From: Phytophthora sp. 'mugwort'
Taxonomy: Eukaryota; Oomycota; Peronosporomycetes; Peronosporales; Peronosporaceae
Length of the DNA: 64,000 nucleotides
Assembly (NCBI GenBank): GCA_033558025.1
Contig: JAUCEF010000007.1
Location: 1,984,001 to 2,048,000 of the forward strand
Direction of reading: 5' to 3'
Position numbers and translations under genes: made by a program
Part shown: positions 43,990-55,724 of the stretch, piece by piece
Numbering within the stretch: the first letter of the stretch is position 1
Layout of the letters: every line of letters begins with the position of its first letter
Notes under the pieces: model-generated
Database searches by the model: none
Told to the model about the DNA's origin: nothing
The model's input: only the letters and a program-made list of their open reading frames with translations

Positions 43990-46900
43990 ATGGCTGCCGC
44001 TCGCGACGTATCTTCCAGCTGCCGGTTAACTTCCATCTTATCCGGATCTGCAATACCACAAAGGCTCGATAGCGCGTGGCGACTCGTACTACATCAACTA
44101 CTACTTGATGACGATGAAGTACGAGGAAGGCAACGGACCTCATGAACTTTTCCTGACGTTCTAGCGTGTGCTCAAGGCGGCCGCAGAGGCTACTGGCATC
44201 GTCATGACCGACGAGCAAAATTCGCCCTACCTGTACCACGCCATGCCTAGCTCCTGGAAACCTGATCTGGCCATCAGGTTTCCAGGAGCTAGCAAGAAGT
44301 TTATCCCGTACACCGACCTCAAGACCAACATCGACTTCGGCTGTACACGCCATGCTGCCTACCAGGAATCCTGGCTCAAGGAGATCAGGCCGTACACCGG
44401 CGCCATCATGGCTGGTGGCAATCGAGAGCTGCCCATTCGCGGCATCGGTGATGACATTCTGGAGGTTTATGACACTACTGGCACAAAAAAACATCTGCTT
44501 GAATTTCGCGATGTGCTCTACGTTCCTGACATGAAATTAAATCTTCTATTCATTGCCCAAGTCCAGAAGATGGGTGTTCGCCTTGTGTTCTGTCCGCTCG
44601 CGATGCACCTTCTACGTGGGCAAGGATTACAAGCTCCACGTTGAGCTCTCTGCCAACATGGACCTGTTCCAGCTCACGTCCAAGACGCTACTCAAGCCGC
44701 CATCTAGCGTGCTTGTGGCCTCGACCTCTGCGGAAGATAAACTCGCTAACGCCCTTGTGGCTCAATCAGGTGTGGACCCTACTGTCTTACTCTGGCGCAC
44801 ACGTCTTGGTCATCCTAACTTCCGTATGATGCAGACCATGTCTAGGACCCAAGCGGCTCCAGAACTGGCATTTTCTCAAGCATCTGCGATCCCCAAACAC
44901 TTCTGCCCTTCGTGCATTTTTGCGAAAGCCCATCGTGTTCCATTCAATAGCAATGTTAATCGCTCCAAAAACCCTCTTGAAAAGGTTCATTTTGATATCA
45001 ATGGCCCTTCGCCTTACCCCAGCCTGAGTGAGGCTCACTATTTCATTAGGTTTCAACGATGACTACTCGCGATTCATGCATCTGTATGCGGTTGCGAGAA
45101 AGTCGGACTTGTACGACTGATATGAGAAGTTCCGTAAAGCGTCCAAGAACCACTTCCACACTGAGGTTGCTACCCTAGAAATTTAGCTCAATCAGTATGA
45201 TCCTGAAGTTCAACGGCTTCAAAGCGACAACGGAAAAGAGTTCGAAAGCTTGGCAAGGTCATCTTTGATCGCTATGGCACTCATGACCAGTTCACCAATG
45301 CGTATACGCCTCAACAGAATGGGGTTGCGGACCGCCGGATGCGCACCATCCTCGAGATTATGCTCTACTCATCAACGGCGACTTACCCCGCCAGCTTTGG
45401 GGGGGGGGGGGTACTGTCAGTATTTCACTCATCTCATTAACGTGACTACCAGCAGTGTGCTACCACACGGAGTCACTCCCTACGAGCTTTGGCACGCAAG
45501 AAGCCGTCTCTCACATACATTAAAGTTTCGGTTGTGCGTCATTTGCTCTCACACCAGAGCCGCATCGCAACAAACTCGAGGCACGTGCTAAAACTGTGCA
45601 TGCTTGTTAAAAAAGTCTATCGCCTTCTCAGCACGACAGAACAGGGTCATTTACAGCCGAGATGTCACGTTCAAAGCAGACCCATTTCCGAAACGCACGT
45701 TCCTCGAACGGGCCGCGCCAGACCCACTCAGCACCTCCTTACCTGTTAAAAAGACCCCCCCCCCTAGTGCGCTTTTGAAACGCAACCAACTCTCACTGAT
45801 GGCCACTGATGCTGACGTGTGTTCTCATTTCGCTAAGAAGTCAAAACCGAAGACGCTCTTGAAATCTGCTCTAAAGCGCTACTACTCATTGACCTGGCAG
45901 ATGAGCATACCCGTCATCATACCACCGTTAGCCTCTTAGTCGTCCCTATGACCCAGACCCTAAGACATACAAGGAAGCCATGCGCTCCGCTCATGCATCT
46001 GACTGGCACGCTGCTGCTCTTTCTGAGTATATATCACTCGTAGATAACCACATAGATGCTGGTACAGCGGCCGCACGCCCGCAAGGTGCTTTAGTGCCGA
46101 TGGGTTTTCGTCTGTAGGCGTGATGAAACCGGTCGTTTTGTGCGCTTTAAAGCTCGCCTGGTCATTAAAGCTTTCCAGCAGACGTATGGCATTGATTACA
46201 CGAAAATATTATCACCTGTCGTACGGATGGAATGCTTCGGCTGCTGCTCAAGCTTGCAGCCATCTTTGACTATGAGGTTGAACAGATGGACGTTAAAACA
46301 CCTTTCCTGAACGGTTCACCTGACGTGGAAATCTTCAGGGAACAGCCAGAGTTGTTCAACTCAAAGGATTACCCTGTTCGGGTGTGCAGACTTGGTAAGA
46401 GCCTCTACAGCCTCAAGCTAGCGCTTCGAGTCTGGTACCATCCATACCTTTGCACATTGCCTCGAACGTCTTGGCTTCACTCGCTTAGTTAAGGACCGTT
46501 GCGTGTTCTTTAAAGTTATTTTCAATGCATCTTGGCTTACGTCGATGACTTATTGATCATCTCCCCGTCCAAGCAAGTCGTTACTCGGGTCAAATCGGCC
46601 CTGAGCTCTGAGTTCCACGTGACCGATTTAGGGGGAGTATCCTACTCCTTGGCTGGACCATCGAAAGGAACCGATCAAAAAATCGCTCAATCTTCATACA
46701 CCGGAAGAGCTATGCCACCAAGGTGCTTGACAGATTCTCGATGTTAGACAGTCATCCGAAGAGCACTCCGATCATACAAAAGCTAAGGGCAATGGACTGT
46801 CCTACTGACGATTAAGCTAAAGCGCACATGGCCAACAAGCCGTATCGATAAGCTGTAGGTAGCTTCATGTACCTGATGACGGGTACTCGCCCTGACCTCG

Positions 46901-47241
46901 CTTTCTATATTCGTGAGATCAGTCAGCACTTAGACAACCCTGGTCTACCTCACTGGAACGCTGTAAAGCATGGCCTGCACTACCTCAATGACATAAAGGA
47001 CTTTGGCATAACTCTAGATAGAGTGGAGAACCTAGAGCTCCTACAATCAGATGAATATCTTATGGCATTCGCGGACTCAGATTACGCACCATGCCAAGAC
47101 ACACGTCGATGCATTGGTGGCTACATCACCAGGTTCTGCAACAGTTCAATTATCTGGGTCTCAAGAAGACATCACGCTGTGGTTATCTCCACGACGGAAG
47201 CAGAGTACATTGCACTGCGTGCTACAGCATGCAAGAGCTAA
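43990..47241 (+). pseudogene. Gag-Pol remnant of copia element
   Basis: Gag UBN2-like end at about 44090-44280 (YYLMTMKYEEGNGPHELFL, then LYHAMPSSWKPDLA). Protease region at about 44400-44570 (GIGDDILEVYDTTG, VLYVPDMKLNLL). GAG-pre-integrase zinc box at about 44800-44940 (RLGHPNFRMMQ, CPSCIFAKAHR). Integrase at about 44990-45540. Reverse transcriptase at about 46090-46760, with QMDVKTPFLNG near 46283 and the catalytic YVDDLLI box near 46535-46555. RNase H at 46867-47241, with YLMTGTRPDLAFY and STTEAEYIAL. The frames shift at least eight times. This copy would supply no working enzymes. Confidence 0.85.
44247..44292. repeat. perfect 20-bp inverted repeat with 6-nt loop inside copia Gag region
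   Basis: The arms 44247-44266 and 44273-44292 are exact reverse complements (first arm begins CTAGCTCCTGG), with the loop CTGGCC between. It lies within an open frame. Confidence 0.9.
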
Positions 47242-47599
47242 TCTACATTAAGCTACATCTAAAATAACTAGGCTACGATAGCTCTGATAATGGAAGACAA
47301 CCAAAATTGCATAAAGATCTGCAACAACCCAGAGCTTCACGGCAGAAGGCAAACACATCGACATAAAGTACTTCTTCGTGCAAGAAAAATCAGTACGGAG
47401 CGAGTTCACAATCTGCTACTGCACCACAAGCCAAATGTATGACGTTTTACGAAAGCTTTAACAAGGCCAACGTATGAGAATATGATAGAGTTACTGGGTG
47501 TCACCCAACACACACAAACACAATAAAGGCAATGAGTATATGTGGTGAGGGCATTTAGTTTATTTCCAATGATTTAAAACTCAACATGAAATTCTCTCC

Positions 47600-48639
47600 A
47601 GATACTCTCCAGTCACTTACCCACGATGCTTGAACACGTGGAACGGACGCACAAAGGCATAAAACACGATCCACTTCTGTGATGTGACAGTCAGCTCTTG
47701 GAGAACACCGTGTTCGCCTTTATCAAAGATGGAGCGCTTCTAGCCACCATCTGCTACACGCAAAACCACGCGGTGCCCATTATAGTGCCGATTGCAGACA
47801 GCCAGCTAGAAGACCCCATCGTCGAAAGGCTCCGTCGCCAACTATGCCGATCCACGGCGGCCACCTGACGCAAGGTTCTTCTGAAGCCAGTTAATCACTA
47901 AGTCGTAAACGAGCTGCTCGAAGCCAAGGAAGCAACTTGGCAAACTGCTTCCAAGTACATCTCTTCAGCAGGACGTGACTGTCCGCGAGCTCGTCCACCA
48001 AAACCTGCTTGACCACGTCGTCAGGAATGAGACCTGGTCGACCAATTACACGTGCCCCAATCTCCAACCCTCAAACAGGCAGCTGTAGTCGTCACTGGCA
48101 TCAATGATCATTTTGCCATAGTCGTCAGTCTCCAAATGACGCTCGCCACTTCTCTTAAAGCGCTCGGCCAGCTTGACATTTTTCAGCGTTGTCTCCATCA
48201 TGAGAGCAGCCGGCTCCCAACGTCGATAGCGACGGCTGTTCGATGTTACCCTTCAGCGCCAAAGCATACAGACCTCCTTGGTACGCTCAATGTTAGTACG
48301 AACATCGTCGATCTGCCACACGGGCCGGCGTTTCTCGGTGTCATGTTCCCAGAAGGGTTGCTCCAGGTCCTCCTCACCGTCGCCACCAGCATAGGCATCG
48401 GACTCCTCACCTGAAGACCCGTCGCTTTGCAGGTCATCACCGCAGAAGCTCTTGTAGACGTCGTCATCACTGCACGAGTCGTCTTGGCTCTCATCCTCGC
48501 CGGACCAAAGGACGCTGCTGTAAGAAAGCTCATCCTGCGCGCTCTTTTCATACTGGTGCTGCTCCTCTGTCTCCTCAACCGGCGGCGGCACAATTCGATG
48601 GCATTCGGGCGCACGAGGCGTTGCTGAATCTGCCCGCAT
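47600..48639 (-). pseudogene. antisense coding-like segment between copia RNase H and 3' LTR
   Basis: ATG at 48639 on the minus strand opens a 128-codon frame (MRADSATPRAPECH) that is very acidic, with several Asp/Glu/Ser runs, and stops at 48253. Downstream on the same strand, other frames keep protein-like content: ETDDYGKMIIDASDDYS near 48130, and GRPGLIPDDVVKQVLVDELA near 48010-47960. No domain is recognised. It lies inside the element but opposite to gag-pol, so it is either a captured host gene fragment or an element-specific antisense gene. Confidence 0.4.
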
Positions 48640-48841
48640 AATGAAACCACAAGTTCAGAAATAAGCTCTGGGAATAAGAAAAAAGAAAACGTGTCGTCAG
48701 CCCTAAACAGAATTAACTGTAGCAAGGACTGAACAGCAACCACTATTTATACTCTAGGCGCTTTTTAATTAGGCACCGTAACCTTTACCATTGACGGAAC
48801 CTCACGTACAAGTGGCGTTTTCGATCCAGAGGGAGTATCAA

Positions 48842-49093
48842 TGTTAGTACCGACACGCTTGTACACGAAAATCGTAATAACTAGCACGACGTAAATACAA
48901 GTTTAGATCCTAAGCTTAGAAACTAGATTGGTGGCACTCAAGCACCCACGCAGCTCGCCTCCTGCGCCGCAGAAGGCTCTCTCCTTTCTCTATTCCTTCA
49001 TCAATACACTCACTTTTCGATTCTCCGTCAATCACCTTCGTCTGTTCCTCCCTCTCTCCCTACCTGCGCAAGTAACCGAGTCATTGCTCGACA
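48842..49093 (+). repeat. 3' LTR of the copia element
   Basis: Direct repeat of 42215-42475, with TG...CA ends, preceded by a purine-rich tract. Confidence 0.82.
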
Positions 49094-49651
49094 CCAATGA
49101 CCGACACCGTAGCATAAGTGCTCCGACGCTCCGAATCCGTCCGACCTGTACATAGACAGTGCTGTTGGAGGGGTGTCGCGTTTAAGGTATCACTTGTCCC
49201 TGAACCAACCAGCCCTTAAGGCTCGCTGCGCTCGCTGATGACAGACCCTAAGCCCGCTACGCTCGCCCGCAAAGCCTCCGCTCATCAGGGCAAGCTAGGT
49301 CCTGGGTTTGCATCTGCGTGCTCCGCACACGGTAGCAAACCCCAGGCATGTTCGCTTCGCTCGTCCGTGACATCCCTCCCAATGCTCCGACCAATAAGCA
49401 AGCGAGGCAACGATGTTATCTTGGGAAATGCATGCATAACGATTCGTTTAGGGGTAGGGTTATCGAACTATATTCTGTCGGAGCGTGACTACCGAATTCA
49501 CCGATGAAGCTGTGCACCTCAAAAATATCGTGGAAGGGGCACAGCTTATCGATGAAGCTACGGTTGGCACGCTTCTCAGCTATTGGCTGATTTTGCCATT
49601 ATCGATCTTGGGACGATCACTTCTGAACTGCGTGAAAATTTGCAGGACGAC
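49094..49651. other. spacer with a GC-rich hairpin; no gene
   Basis: No gene recognised. An inverted repeat at 49301-49346 (CCTGGGTTTGC pairing with GCAAACCCCAGG) can fold into a hairpin, with a smaller nested repeat in its loop. The surrounding 49200-49290 is rich in short CGCTCGC-type repeats. Confidence 0.4.
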
Positions 49652-50880
49652 AACCATGCCGATGAAAGACACCAGGCTCACCGTAAAGGACAAGCTGCTG
49701 ATCGTTCTGGAAGCCGAACGCGACACTGTCAAGGGCACAGCACGGCGAAATGGCGTAGCACTGTATCAAATCCGGACGTGGAGAAAGAAGAAGACCAAGT
49801 AAGAAGCTGCCGTAAAACCTTGAGTAATATCTCCAAACCCTGGAAGACCGCGCACAGCACCTTAATGGAAGAAACCCTTGCTCATTAGATTTTAGAGCGT
49901 CGCAGCGCGGAGATTGCGGCCTCGACAAACCAAAAGCGCTTTCAGTTGAACCGAACAGTCGTGGACGCAAGCGATCGGCTATGTGGAGTTGGATATAACC
50001 GTTTCTCGCCCATCACCGATTTAGCATTCGACACACGACACATGTCATCTGCAACGGACAAGGAGGGAGTTTGTAGCTGCCGTAAACGAGAGATTTAAGC
50101 CGGGAGAAACTTGGAGGGAACACCACCATCACTTCGTGTCAATATGGATGATACCGCCATATTTGTTTTAGATGACGGCTTCAACTACAATCAACGAGAA
50201 GAATGCTCGGACAGTTTCAATAAGGGCAGTGGCTCAAACTCTCGGAGGCTGTCAGCTGCGTAGCGTGCGCCGAGGATGGCACCAAGCTTTCGCTTTTTCT
50301 CATCGTCGGAGGCAAGACGGGTGCTACCATTGAAAAGTCTTTAGGTAAGCTGCTGCCTCCTGGTGTGTTTGGCTGCTGCCAAGAAAAGGGCTGGCTGGAT
50401 GAGCGATGCTGTAAGCTTTGGCTAAGACAGGTCTGGAAGCCGTACGTAACTTCTCATCCATCGTCCTTTCTTATGCTGGATGAATTCAATTGCCATACGC
50501 AGGCCTGTTTTATCAGACCCCTCGATGACGTTGGTACGGATGTGGAAATTATTACAGGGGGATATACGTGCGCTCTGCAGCCATGTGATGTTGGCATCAA
50601 CAAACCTCTGAAAGACAAGCTCCGCTCTCATTATAACAATTGGGTTGTCGAGAAAATGATTGGTCTATCAGCAAATAAGAACGTCCCGGCGCCTGTGTGT
50701 GAAGATGTGGTCCCATGGATTGCTGCCGCATGGGCTTCGCTTTCTGAAGCATTAGGAATACGTTTTCATCCATCGGTTTTGGCGTCTCTCTTAACGAGGA
50801 GAACGAAGAACCTTCCACTGGCGCGCAACGTTTTGAAGCGGAGCATGAAGACCTCGAAGGCGATGAAGGAGATTTGTTAG
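49652..50880 (+). pseudogene. second pogo/CENP-B-type transposase remnant
   Basis: N-terminal helix-turn-helix at 49652-49800 (LTVKDKLLIVLEAER, then GTARRNGVALYQIRTW). A frame break follows, and the N-terminal domain fades by 50090. The catalytic DDE_1 pieces are a NMDDTAIFVLDDGFNYN block near 50142-50192 (first acidic residues), an overlapping TINEKNARTVSIRAVA frame, and an intact 171-codon frame from 50365 (FLMLDEFNCHTQACF with the second Asp, then ALQPCDVGINKPLKDKLR). It is the same broad family as the 21-22.9 kb element, but sequence-divergent. No TIR could be assigned. Confidence 0.7.
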
Positions 50881-51296
50881 TAGAAGAAATCGAAGACTGT
50901 GTACTGAGGATTAGCTTCTGAACTGTAGCTCAACATCATTAACAGTGGTCGACAGCGACGAGGATGCTTTTTTCCTACCAAAAATATACCAATCGTTTCT
51001 TTACAGTATTTTGCGTTGATTGGAGCACACATGAGCAAAATCTGCCGACTCGTTCTTTTGGAAACTTGTATTGAAGTCAACCCCTACAGAGCAGTATCCA
51101 CCTCTTAATAAGGTGCAAATAAAATAACTGATTACACTATTTACAATAAGATTATCCAATCAAATCGTGCATGCATTATGAATGTTAGTCATTCAAGTTC
51201 GCTATTTTCCTCTTCGTCTTCGTCAGAGAGCCCGTCATCCGATGAGGATTCGTCACAGTTGTCCATCGCATCGAGGTGTTCCTTCAGTTGCATGAG

Positions 51297-52699
51297 CTAC
51301 TCGATTGCAGCTTTGATACAGCCCTGCACACTTTTTGGCTTTAGATTTTCAAACTCGCGCTCTAGCCGAGGTCGGATGTCTGCAAAGGTTATGCTTGTAG
51401 AGTACTGCTGGCCGACCTTGCCCTTTACGATAGCCCATACATGCTCTATAGGCTGGAGGTCTGAATGGTATGGTGGCGTGTAAACCACCTCGTGACCCGT
51501 TCTAGCCGCCATGTCCACGACAACTGGGACAACATTGTTTTGAATGTGTTTCGATAGTCGATCCCATAGTATTTTTTGTTGCATTTGGTGGAACTTCAAG
51601 ATGGTACTCAGCCATAGAATCCAGCACTTTGGCGCACCTGCTACCTTGTTTCGGTATGCTTGCTGGAAGCACTTTGTGGTATTTTGCATTGTCCATAACT
51701 ATCAAGCAACTTGACTACTGTAATTTATCCAGCACTTTTAACAATCTACCCATCCAATTCACGATATAATCGTGGCAGAACATGCCGTGATAATCTGCCG
51801 TCTGATTTTCACCTTCAAAGATATCGACAGTCTCTGTCAGGAGATGCGCGCACTGTGTCTCAGTACAGTCTTCATCGCTCACGTGCGGTCTTTATCAATA
51901 ATCGCTGCGATAAAGCAGAGTCGTCTGCCTTGTGTTTGGCTTTGACAGATAAGTCATCAGTAGGATCGACTAGCGAATCATTGTGGCGCTTGTAGTGCTG
52001 ATGAATGTAGCTTTCGTCGAGGTACACAACGCGACGCGATACAATTTCACTGCTTGTCATTTTCTGCACATATTCAGCTCGCGCCAAGTCGTTAGCAGGT
52101 GACAACTTCAACATCTTGCCTTTGTGTTCCCCTCTGGTGTATCCATGTTGGTTCACAAAGCGTTGTACGGTCCGCAAAGCGGCTTTCGTACTGTCGCTTT
52201 CAGTACTATCCACAGCCAAATAATTCTGCTCTGCTAAAAGATGCATGACATCTTTGGCTGTAGTCCGCGTTCTGGTTTCACATCTAATCCGAATGAAATC
52301 ACAAACCATCTGTTGCACTATCGTCGATTGAGGCAGTCTAGTCATTCGGTCACTTCAATTTCCAGGAGGAGCTGCAACCACAACAGTACCATAAGATCGG
52401 AAAGTAGACCAAACTTCACCACACGTCTTATTAGAACGACCAAGCAAACGTGCAACTTCGTTCGCAATAGACTCCTTTCGCGATACAATCCCGTGATCAG
52501 CACGAAAATTAGCCTGGAGAGCGAGAATATCATAGTTTTCACCTGCAGTGAGAGCTCCATCACGGTGTGCCTTCACGTATGCTTTGGCGCGGGCGGCCTC
52601 TTCATCTTCTCGCCGAGCTTTCTTCCCACGGTTGTCCTTCAGTGGCACCCCCTGTAATGCTGAAATGTGACTTTCCGGACTATTTTTGTCCGGCTCCAA
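51297..52699 (-). pseudogene. Tc1/mariner (IS630-like) transposase remnant
   Basis: Minus-strand pieces from 52699: a basic N-terminal region, then a helix-turn-helix area (52345-51872, RTVQRFVNQHGYTRGEHKG). A first catalytic block follows, VVYLDESYIHQHYKRH (about 52025). A second is IVMDNAKYHKVLPAS (about 51690), and the third acidic position is in DLQPIEHVWAIVKGKVG (about 51430-51480). These are the DDE signature of DDE_3 transposases. The frame breaks near 52350, 51870 and 51700. It lies 0.4 kb from the pogo-like relic on the other strand. Confidence 0.75.
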
Positions 52700-53586
52700 C
52701 CCCGATTTGTCCAGGCAAAAATATTATACCTGTACAATCGCATAAATTAATAGGCGTCACTTATGACAGTTTATAGATGTGTGCATATAGAATTAGCCAT
52801 TGCTACTGGTCCAATGGCGACAAGGGTTGCGACACAATCAAAAGAAATACACAGTGTTAAAAGTTTTGCGAAAGGAAACGGATGGGAAACCGCATTTGTG
52901 GCCATGTGGTTGACCTCACCAGCCTGTGCGTTTCAAACCGATCAGAGGATATTTGACAACGCTACACTGAAAGCGTCCTCGACGCTGTCGACCACTGTAA
53001 GCAACAAGCAGCGCACCATGCCCTTATTGCGTTCTGAGCGCCGCCTTTTTTTGTGAGTTGTCCGACTTTCGGAAGTCCTCCACCACCGTCGCCATCTTGT
53101 TAACGTATCTCTCCCTCATACGAAGTAGACGACGAGGGAGATGTCCAATGTGGAAAGCCTGGCACCTGATCGCACAACGAAGGCTTTACCACTTACGCTA
53201 GTTCGCCTTGGAAGTCATTTTCCGTGCAGCAAACGATCCTCACACGAATAATCAGCACGTCGTTTACCTTCAAATGCTGTACACCGATTCCATGAGTAGC
53301 ACCGCTTCTCCCACACCACTTCCTTCGTCGCACCAACTACATCTACAGCAGGGACCAGTGGCACCGGTGTGTCCTCCTGTATATAATGTAGTCAGTGTTG
53401 TTAGGCCATAGCACCCAAAGACACCAACGAGCATCTTTGGCCTCACCATTCGCCCTTTCTTCGTCCGATTGATAGGGCATGTATTTGAATGTACGCATGC
53501 CCTCGAGTTTTAGCCAATAGCATCAACAGGTGCAAAGCGCGCAGCATCAATCGGACGAAGAAAAGGCGAATGTATAGTTATCTGTC
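52700..53586. other. no gene recognised
   Basis: Short frames without motifs lie between the mariner-like relic and the first Crypton relic. Confidence 0.4.
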
Positions 53587-55717
53587 TTACACGCGACCGA
53601 CAGGGGTGAGTATGTCTTGCGTGTCAACAGGTGCAGGATCAACGATGCTTCCGATTCCAAGTTGGCGCTTATAGATCATGATACGCTCGTCCAAGATGCC
53701 GGACTTGTGAAGCGGACACAGTGCGCGCAGGACACTTCCAGCTCCCTTTGCGTTGACGCCATTGCCCTTCAAGAGCGCGAGCAGTTCGACTTCGGCGCGG
53801 AGGCCAAAGTCGAGGACTTGGTCCTTGTAGTCCTTCGCGTTGGTATCTAGGATGAAGCCCGCGTCGAGGAAGAGCTTCATGAAGGCAACGATGTAATGGG
53901 ACTCCGACTTCTTCTGGCGATCAGCGGAGTCCCAGATGTGCGGCACGCTCGTGTACTTTCTTACCAAGCGGCTGAAAGTTTTGTGACTTGTTTCTTCCTC
54001 CGCTTGGCTTGCGGCTCCCGGTCTGATGCTTCTTCGGCTGGTTCGACTACAGGTCTTCCGTGTTTCTCGTTCGGGTTCAACAATCGCCTCGACTATTGTC
54101 AGGCTTGCAGCTAGTGCTTTCTTCGTGGTGATAAGTTCTTGATGGCAAGTAGGTGATCCAGTCTTGGGCGTGAGTGTTGGCTTGCGTCTTGTTGTTGTTG
54201 CTGTTCTTTATCAGGTGGAATAGCGCCGTCGGGCAGCGCAACCGACCATGCGAACGCGTCAGCAATCGGTATCTCCGCGGCTGCCAAGCCCTCCTCCATG
54301 CGTGTGACGATAGGCGCAAGCTCTTTTAACTGCGGGAAGTAGCAAACGATGTACGCTGTGGGTATGCTCAATACTTTGGTGCTTACATTCAGTCGATGTT
54401 GCTTGAGACCTGAGCAGGTGCTGACTTGGAAGCCTGCAAGCGAACTAGCCGTTTCTGGCCAGCTCCGCTACGTCGAAGATCGTGGGCGACTCATCCACCC
54501 CCATCCGCTCAAGATTCGAGCCACTTTCCTGTCCTCGTGGGCCGTGCTAGTGATATAGGCGAAGGACTCGTTGGTCTTCGTCATATCCCACGCTCCGCGG
54601 TCGAAGATCTATTGAGCAGCTAGGTGGTCGTCGCCGCTCGCGTGCTGAGTACCGCCACGGCGGAAAGAATATGAGGTCAAGGTAGCGGTGGTTCCAGCAG
54701 GTTCAGCCATGCGCTTGAGCATCCTGTTCACGTAAACTGCACCCCATCCCCACCCCGCTTAGTGTATCCGCCTCCCAGTTTCTTTCCTTGATCTTGTATG
54801 CTTACGTTTGTACGCAGCGGCGATACAGTGCGGACATTCCTGGACTCGAGCGTAGGTTACAGGACCGACTTTGAAGTAACGGCTGCATGGCCGCACTACA
54901 GCAACTTGAAGCGTTGCCGGCTCAGCTGTCAAATACTCGTGAAGCGGGGCACCGGTGTCAACCGGGATCGCCTCTTCAGATGAAAGCTCGGGCAACTGGT
55001 CAATCAGCGCTGCACAATGCGCATCCTGGGTGGCCAGTGCGACCGCGAGCGCGTGCAACGGGCATGTAAAGAAGTCCTCTTGTCATGGATCAATTTGAGT
55101 CCCTGCTCTTCTTATGCCTTTATCCGCAGCAGCCGAATGTAGAATGTGCCGCTCGCTGATACTGACACGTGCTGCTTCTATAGTAGCCTATGTCCGAAGA
55201 GCGACCGAACCAGTGCCACATTAGACACGCGGACGGGCGTCTTGGTAGTCTAGGCGAGCTGTGCTGTACACATATGCGAACAATGGCCTTAAGCCTCCTT
55301 AGTACAAGGAGAAGCTTTATTAATCAGGACACTTTTCTCTCTTAAGCAATGCCTATAGAATATCTTGCTTTGCTTTAGCAATATTAACTTAATAGGGACA
55401 CGCAAGTGCGGGTATTCATCGAACAACCACAACTTAACATTTCTATAATACGACGTTGCCGAATTGCGTGCACGCTTACCTTTGTTCCCATCGTTGGTGG
55501 CGAGATAGTAGCCAAAGAGATCCATAGTCGCCGCCAACCGCTTGCCGGAGTTGTCCAGGAGAATGCTAGCCTGGATGTATTCCATACTAACATTCTCTTC
55601 CTCCAGCTTCCGCTTGAATGCGGCAATCGCTGTGGCTCGCGCCTTCATGATGTTCGCATTCGCGAACGTGGTTAAGATCATGCTTCTCGATCTGCTCTTC
55701 GAATCGTGTTGTGACAT
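53587..55717 (-). pseudogene. Crypton-type tyrosine recombinase remnant A
   Basis: The minus-strand ATG at 55717 (MSQHDSKSRS) opens an N-terminal core-binding region (AFKRKLEEENVSMEYIQAS, then SYYRNVKLWLFDEYP) to 55289. After frame breaks the ALAVALATQDAHCAALID block follows (about 55050-54990). Then comes the catalytic end: SYSFRRGGTQHA near 54655, a TAG at about 54608, and GAWDMTKTNESFAYITST near 54580-54530 with the likely nucleophile Tyr. The C-terminal tail family piece lies at 53967-53587 (SHYIVAFMKLFLDAGF). Crypton recombinases cut and rejoin via a Tyr intermediate. Here the His of the HxxR box is Tyr and a stop intervenes, so it is dead. Confidence 0.7.
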
Positions 55718-55724
55718 AAACAAG

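Larger units (their letters stand above)
42215..49093 (+). mobile_element. Ty1/copia LTR retrotransposon, both LTRs present, decayed
   Basis: Two direct repeats of about 250-260 bp (42215-42475, 48842-49093), each starting TGTTA and ending CGACA, bound an interior with Gag, protease-like, integrase, reverse transcriptase and RNase H pieces in the copia order (integrase before RT). A purine-rich GAGGGAGTATCAA precedes the 3' LTR. Many frame breaks and homopolymer runs (13 G at about 45399-45411) make it non-functional. The flanking 5-mers (gtcaa and ccaat) do not match, so no target duplication is seen. Confidence 0.85.

Noticed and set aside
49210..49260. CTGATGA motif reminiscent of a hammerhead ribozyme core
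   Set aside because: No matching GAAA and no three-stem arrangement around it; the motif is short enough to occur by chance.
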